NCBI GenBank assembly: GCA_943735955.1
Contig: OX030958.1
Coordinates: forward strand, 124,001 to 188,000
Direction: 5' to 3'
DNA length: 64,000 nt
Source of the DNA: Piscicola geometra
Taxonomy: Eukaryota; Annelida; Clitellata; Hirudinida; Piscicolidae
Shown: positions 58,921-64,000 of the stretch, piece after piece
Position numbering within the stretch: position 1 is the stretch's first letter
Layout of the letters: the number at the start of each line of letters is the position of its first letter
Notes under the pieces: generated by a model
Told to the model about the DNA's origin: nothing
The model's input: only the letters and a program-made list of their open reading frames with translations
Database searches by the model: none
Translations under genes and position numbers: made by a program

Positions 58921-59820
58921 GTGGTGCAAGGTGGTGCCAGGTGGTGCCAGGTGGTGCAAAGTGGTGCCAGGTGGTGCCAGGTGGTGCAAGGTGGTGCCAG
59001 GTGGTGCCAGGTGGTGCATGGTGGTGCCAGGTGGTGCAAAGTGGTGCAAAGTGGTGCCAGGTGGTGCAAAGTGGTGCAAGGTGGTGCCAGGTGGTGCAAA
59101 GTGGTGCAAGGTGGTGCCAGGTGGTGCCAGGTGGTGCCAGGTGGTGCAAGGTGGTGCCAGGTGGTGCAAAGTGGTGCAAAGTGGAGCCAGGTGGTGCAAA
59201 GTGGTGCAAAGTGGTGCCAGGTGGTGCAAAGTGGTGCAAGGTGGTGCCAGGTGGTGCAAAGTGGTGCAAGGTGGTGCCAGGTGGTGCCAGGTAGTGCCAG
59301 GTGGTGCAAGGTGGTGCCAGGTGGTGCAAAGTGGTGCCAGGTGGTGCCAGGTGGTGCAAGGTGGTGCCAGGTGGTGCCAGGTGGTGCCAGGTGGTGCAAG
59401 GTGGTGCCAGGTGGTGCAAAGTGGTGCAAAGTGGTGCCAGGTGGTGCAAGGTGGTGCAAGGTGGTGCCAGGTGGTGCCAGGTGGTGCAAAGTGGTGCCAG
59501 GTGGTGCCAGGTGGTGCAAGGTGGTGCCAGGTGGTGCCAGGTGGTGCATGGTGGTGCCAGGTGGTGCAAAGTGGTGCAAAGTGGTGCCAGGTGGTGCAAA
59601 GTGGTGCAAGGTGGTGCCAGGTGGTGCAAAGTGGTGCAAGGTGGTGCCAGGTGGTGCCAGGTGGTGCCAGGTGGTGCAAGGTGGTGCCAGGTGGTGCAAA
59701 GTGGTGCAAAGTGGAACCAGGTGGTGCAAAGTGGTGCAAAGTGGTGCCAGGTGGTGCAAAGTGGTGCAAGGTGGTGCCAGGTGGTGCAAAGTGGTGCAAG
59801 GTGGTGCCAGGTGGTGCCAG
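58921..59820. repeat. 530-bp tandem duplication
   Basis: From about 58,921 the unit order is repeated from about 59,451 at an offset of 530, including the rare GTGCATGG unit (59,011 and 59,541) and a pair of AAG units in tandem (58,921 and 59,451). The copies end at GTAGTGCCAG (59,291) and GTAGTGTTAG (59,821). The second carries GTGGAACC at 59,711 where the first has GTGGAGCC at 59,181. Confidence 0.86.
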
Positions 59821-60099
59821 GTAGTGTTAGGTGGTGCAAGGTGGTGCCAGGTGGTGCAAAGTGGTGCCAGGTGGTGCCAGGTGGTGCAAGGTGGTGCCAG
59901 GTGGTGCCAGGTGGTGCCAGGTGGTGCAAGGTGGTGCCAGGTGGTGCAAAGTGGTGCAAAGTGGTGCCAGGTGGTGCAAAGTGGTGCAAGGTGGTGCCAG
60001 GTGGTGCAAAGTGGTGCAAGGTGGTGCCAGGTGGTGCCAGGTGGTGCCAGGTGGTGCAAGGTGGTGCCAGGTGGTGCGAAGTGGTGCAAAGTGGAGCCA

Positions 60100-62490
60100 G
60101 GTCGTGCAAGGTGGTGCCAGGTGGTGCAAAGTGGTGCAAAGTGGTGCCAGGTGGTGCAAAGTGGTGCAAGGTGGTGCCAGGTGGTGCAAAGTGGTGCCAG
60201 GTGGTGCAAGGTGGTGCCAGGTGGTGCAAAGTGGTGCAAGGTGGTGCCAGGTGGTGCAAAGTGGTGCAAAGTGGTGCCAGGTGGTGCCAAGTGGTGCAAG
60301 GTGGTGTCAGGTGGTGCAAAGTGGTGCAAAGTGGTGCCAGGTGGTGCAAAGTGGTGCAAGGTGGTGCCAGGTGGTGCAAAGTGGTGCCAGGTGGTGCAAG
60401 GTGGTGCCAGATGGTGCCAGGTGGTGCAAAGTAGTGCAAGGTGGTGCCAGGTGGTGCAAAGTAGTGCCAAGTGGTGCCAGGTGGTGCAAAGTGGTGCAAA
60501 GTGGTGCCAGGTGGTGCAAGGTGGTGCCAGGTGGTGCCAGGTAGTGACAGGTGGTGCAAGGTGGTGCCAGGTGGTGCAAAGTGGTGCAAAGTGGTGCCAG
60601 GTGGTGCAAAGTGGTGCAAGGTGGTGCCAGGTGGTGCAAAGTGGTGCCAGGTGGTGCCAGGTGGTGCCAGGTGGTGCAAAGTGGTGCCAGGTGGTGCAAA
60701 GTGGTGCCAGGTGGTGCAAGGTGGTGCCAGGTGGTGCCAGGTGGTGCCAGGTGGTGCAAGGTGGTTCCAAGTGGTACAAAGTGGTGCAAAGTGGTGCCAG
60801 GTGGTGCAAGGTGGTGCCAGGTGGTGCCAGGTGGTGCAAAGTGGTGCCAGGTGGTGCCAGGTGGTGCAAGGTGGTGCCAGGTGGTGCCAGGTGGTGCAAG
60901 GTGGTGCCAGGTGGTGCAAAGTGGTGCAAAGTGGTGCCAGGTGGTGCAAAGTGGTGAAAGGTGGTGCCAGGTGGTGCAAAGTGGTGCAAGGTGGTGCCAG
61001 GTGGTGCCAGGTGGTGCCAGGTGGTGCAAGGTAGTGCCAGGTGGTGCAAAGTGGTGCAAAGTGGAGCCAGGTGGTGCAAGGTGGTGCCAGGTGGTGCAAA
61101 GTGGTGCAAAGTGGTGCCAGGTGGTGCAAAGTGGAGCAAGGTGGTGCCAGGTGGTGCAAAGTGGTGCCAGGTGGTGCAAGGTGGTGCCAGGTGGTGCAAA
61201 GTGGTGTAAGGTGGTGCCAGGTGGTGCAAAGTGGTGCAAAGTGGTGCCAGGTGGTGCAAGGTGGTGCCAGGTGGTGCAAAGTGGTGCAAAGTGGTGCCAG
61301 GTGGTGCAAAGTGGTGCAAGGTGGTGCCAGGTGGTGCAAAGTGGTGCCAGGTGGTGCAAGGTGGTGCCAGATGGTGCCAGGTGGTGCAAAGTAGTGCAAG
61401 GTGGTGCCAGGTGGTGCAAAGTGGTGCAAAGTGGTGCCAGGTGGTGCCAGGTGGTGCAAGGTGGTGCCAGGTGGTGCAAAGTGGTGCAAAGTGGTGCCAG
61501 GTGGTGCAAAGTGGTGCAAGGTGGTGCCAGGTGGTGCAAAGTAGTGCCAGGTGGTGCAAGGTGGTGCCAGGTGGTGCAAAGTGGTGCCAGGTGGTGCAAG
61601 GTGGGGCCAAGTGGTGCCAGGTGGTGCCAGGTGGTGCAAGGTGGTGCCAGGTGGTGCAAAGTGGTGCAAAGTGGTGCCAGGTGGTGCAAGGTGGTGCCAG
61701 GTGGTGCCAGGTAGTGCAAAGTGGTGCCAGGTGGTGCCAGGTGGTGCAAGGTGGTGCCAGGTGGTGCCAGGTGGTGCAAGGTGGTGCCAGGTGGTGCAAA
61801 GTGGTGCAAAGTGGTGCCAGGTGGTGCAAAGTGGTGCAAGGTGGTGCCAGGTGGTGCAAAGTGGTGCAATGTGGTGCCAGGTGGTGCCAGGTGGTGCCAG
61901 GTGGTGCAAGGTGGTGCCAGGTGGTGCAAAGTGGTGCAAAGTGGAGCCAGGTGGTGCAAGGTGGTGCCAGGTGGTGCAAAACGGTGCAAAGTGGTGCCAG
62001 GTGGTGCAAAGTGGTGCAAGGTGGTGCCAGGTGGTGCAAAGTGGTGCCAGGTGGTGCAAGGTGGTGCCAGGTGGTGCAAAGTGGTGCAAGGTGGTGCCAG
62101 GTGGTGCAAAGTGGTGCAAAGTGGTGCCAGGTGGTGCCAGGTGGTGCAAGGTGGTGCCAGGTGGTGCAAAGTGGTGCAAAGTGGTGCCAGGTGGTGCAAA
62201 AAGGTGCAAGGTGGTGCCAGGTGGTGCAAAGTGGTGCCAGGTGGTGCAAGGTGGTGCCAGATGGTGCCAGGTGGTGCAAAGTAGTGCAAGGTGGTGCCAG
62301 GTGGTGCAAAGTAGTGCCAAGTGGTGCCAGGTGGTGCAAAGTGGTGCAAAGTGGTGCCAGGTGGTGCAAGGTGGTGCCAGGTGGTGCCAGGTGGTGACAG
62401 GTGGTGCAAGGTGGTGCCAGGTGGTGCAAAGTGGTGCAAAGTGGTGCCAGGTGGTGCAAAGTGGTGCAAGGTGGTGCCAGGTGGTGCAAA
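60100..62490. repeat. Second copy of the 4.65/4.09-kb spaced duplication
   Basis: This is the partner of 55,450-58,400 and carries GTCGTGCAAGG at 60,101, GTGTCAGG at 60,301, GTAGTGACAGG at 60,541, GTGGTTCC-GTGGTACAAAG at 60,761, GTGAAAGG at 60,951, GTGTAAGG at 61,201, GTGGGGCC at 61,601, AAACGGTGC at 61,979 and CAAAAAGGTGC at 62,198. Private changes include GTGGAGCAAG at 61,131, CAATGTGG near 61,869 and GTGCCAGG in place of GTGCTAGG at 61,587 (compare 57,497). Confidence 0.88.
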
Positions 62491-63600
62491 GTGGTGCCAG
62501 GTGGTGCCAGGTGGTGCCAGGTGGTGCAAGGTGGTGCCAGGTGGTGCAAAGTGGTGCAAAGTGGAGCCAGGTGGTGCAAAGTGGTGCAAAGTGGAGCCAG
62601 GTGGTGCAAAGTGGTGCAAAGTGGTGCCAGGTGGTGCAAAGTGGTGCAAGGTGGTGCCAGGTGGTGCAAAGTGGTGCAAAGTGGTGCCAGGTGGTGCAAG
62701 GTAGTGCCAGGTGGTGCCAGGTGGTGCAAGGTGGTGCCAGGTGGTGCAAAGTGGTGCAAAGTGGTGCCAGGTGGTGCAAAGTGGTGCAAGGTGGTGCCAG
62801 GTGGTGCAAAGTGGTGCCAGGTGGTGCAAGGTGGTGCCAGGTGGTGCCAGGTGGTGCAAAGTGGTGCAAGGTGGTGCCAGGTGGTGCAAAGTGGTGCAAA
62901 GTGGTGCCAGGTGGTGCAAGGTGGTGCCAGGTGGTGCCAGGTGGTGCAAGGTGGTGCCAGGTGGTGCCAGGTGGTGCCAGGTGGTGCAAGGTGGTGCCAG
63001 GTGGTGCAAAGTGGTGCAAGGTGGTGCCAGATGGTGCCAGGTGGTGCCAGGTGGTGCAAGGTGGTGCCAGGTGGTGCAAAGTGGTGCAAAGTGGTGCCAG
63101 GTGGTGACAGGTGGTTCAAAGTGGTGCCAGGTGGTGCAAAGTGGTGCAAAGTGGTGCCAGGTGGTGCAAGGTGGTGCCAGGTGGTGCCAGGTGGTGCCAG
63201 GTGGTGCAAGGTGGTGCCAGGTGGTGCAAAGTGATGCAAAGTGGTGCCAGGTGGTGCAAAGTGGTGCAAAGTGGTGCCGGGTGGTGCAAAGTGGTGCAAG
63301 GTGGGGCCAGGTGGTGCAAAGTGGTGCAAGGTGGTGCCAGGTGGTGCCGGGTGGTGCAAGGTGGTGCCAGGTGGTGCAAAGTGGTGCAAAGTGGTGCAAA
63401 GTGGTGCAAGGTGGTGCCAGGTGGTGCCAGGTGGTGCAAGGTGGTGCCAGGTGGTGCAAAGTGGTGCAAAGTGGTGCAAGGTGGTGCCAGGTGGTGCAAA
63501 GTGGTGCAAAGTGGTGCCAGGTGGTGCAAGGTGGTGCCAGGTGGTGCCAGGTGGTGCCAGGTGGTGCCAGGTGGTGCAAAGTGGTGCCAGGTGGTGCAAA

Positions 63601-64000
63601 GTGGTGCAAGGTGGTGCCAGGTGGTGCCAGGTGGTGCCAGGTGGTGCCAGGTGGTGCCAGGTGGTGCCAGGTGGTGCCAGGTGGTGCCAGGTGGTGCAAG
63701 GTGGTGCCAGGTGGTGCAAAGTGGTGCAAAGTGGAGCCAGGTGGTGCAAAGTGGTGCAAAGTGGAGCCAGGTGGTGCAAAGTGGTGCAAAGTGGTGCCAG
63801 GTGGTGCAAAGTGTTGCAAGGTGGTGCCAGGTGGTGCAAAGTGGTGCAAAGTGGTGCCAGGTGGTGCCAGGTGGTGCAAAGTGGTGCAAAGTGGTGCAAA
63901 GTGGTGCCAGGTGGTGCCAGGTGGTGCAACGTGGTGCCAGGTGGTGCAAGGTGGTGCCAGGTGGTGCAAAGTGGTGCAAAGTGGTGCCAGGTGGTGCCAG
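63601..64000. repeat. Long-range copy of 46,081-46,480
   Basis: These 400 bases follow 46,081-46,480 unit for unit at an offset of 17,520. I see two substitutions: 46,121-46,130 reads GTGGTGCTAG where this copy reads GTGGTGCCAG, and 63,921-63,930 reads GTGGTGCAAC where 46,401 reads GTGGTGCAAG. Because of the first difference, 63,611-63,690 holds eight consecutive GTGGTGCCAG units, the longest pure run I noticed. A related block lies at about 40,601-41,000. The match is cut by the window edge. Confidence 0.87.

Larger units (their letters stand above)
1..64000. repeat. 10-bp tandem satellite array filling the window
   Basis: Every part of the window is built from the 10-bp unit GTGGTGC + CAG, AAA or AAG. 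The three forms are intermixed and together account for nearly all units; most of the rest differ by one base (GTAGTGC, GTGATGC, GTTGTGC, GTGTTGC, AGATGGTGC, GTGGAGCC, GTGACAGG, GTAAGGCC). No stretch of even 30 bases falls outside this pattern, so there are no gene-bearing or unique intervals to describe. The array continues past both edges. The + strand is G-rich and C-poor, and the unit has no CpG. I do not recognise the unit as a named satellite. A eukaryotic satellite or large minisatellite is inferred from size and purity. No conserved protein, RNA fold or transposon feature is visible. Confidence 0.98.

Noticed and set aside
54807..63929. Minus-strand open frame of 3,040 codons
   Set aside because: It starts at TTG in the one-off GTGGTGCAAC unit and stops at a GTGCTAGG unit. 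It is the same decapeptide read through the satellite.
1..64000. Ribosome-binding-like AAGG/AGGTGG before GTG
   Set aside because: The pattern is part of the unit and recurs every 10 to 30 bases, so it cannot mark real starts.
1..64000. CRISPR array
   Set aside because: There are no unique spacers between repeats; units abut directly with a 10-bp period.
1..64000. Telomeric repeat
   Set aside because: A 10-bp G-rich unit recalls some irregular telomeres, but the three unit types are intermixed in long duplicated blocks with many internal variants, and GG tracts are only two long.
1..64000. tRNA, rRNA or structured RNA genes
   Set aside because: No interval departs from the decamer, and the strand is too G-rich and C-poor to form long intramolecular stems.

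Overview
The whole 64,000-base window is one uninterrupted tandem array of a 10-bp unit. I find no credible gene, RNA gene, mobile element, promoter or flanking unique sequence. On the + strand the unit is GTGGTGC followed by CAG, AAA or AAG, so the three main forms are GTGGTGCCAG, GTGGTGCAAA and GTGGTGCAAG. There are roughly 6,400 units. The array runs off both ends of the window, so its true length and its neighbours cannot be seen.

The most likely source is a eukaryotic genome, in satellite or heterochromatic DNA resolved by long reads. I infer this from the size and purity of the array; I do not recognise the unit from any named satellite family, and nothing in the window identifies a species.

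Layout. Bases 1-2,985 are a very clean array, repeated almost base for base at 7,301-10,255. Bases about 2,986-5,546 hold the same kind of unit order but with about 23 small length errors, which looks like a poorly polished stretch of assembly. From 5,547 onward the 10-bp phase holds to the end except for three one-base slips (9,045, about 36,281-36,288, about 44,979). Within this the array is a mosaic of nested segmental duplications: 960 bp (5.6-7.3 kb), 1,380 and 390 bp (10.8-13.9 kb), about 5.2 kb (12.3-22.7 kb), 1,900 bp (20.8-23.8 kb), 1,600 bp (24.8-27.9 kb), 1,270 bp (33.2-35.4 kb), 1,370 bp (37.9-40.6 kb), 1,280 bp (42.1-44.7 kb), 2,760 bp (46.6-50.9 kb), a 1,610-bp near-perfect triplication (51.2-55.4 kb), 4,650/4,090 bp (55.4-62.5 kb) and 530 bp (58.9-59.8 kb). 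The last 400 bases copy 46,081-46,480. All these spacings are multiples of 10, but no single higher-order length dominates.

Coding potential is illusory. Ten is not a multiple of three, so all three frames of a strand read the same decapeptide in rotation, and the consensus contains no stop in any frame on either strand. This produces enormous spurious reading frames, above all on the minus strand. What is worth attention is the structure of the array itself: its unit order, its duplication history, its near absence of CpG, its strong G skew, the CAGGTG motif at every CAG-type junction, and the localised error cluster.
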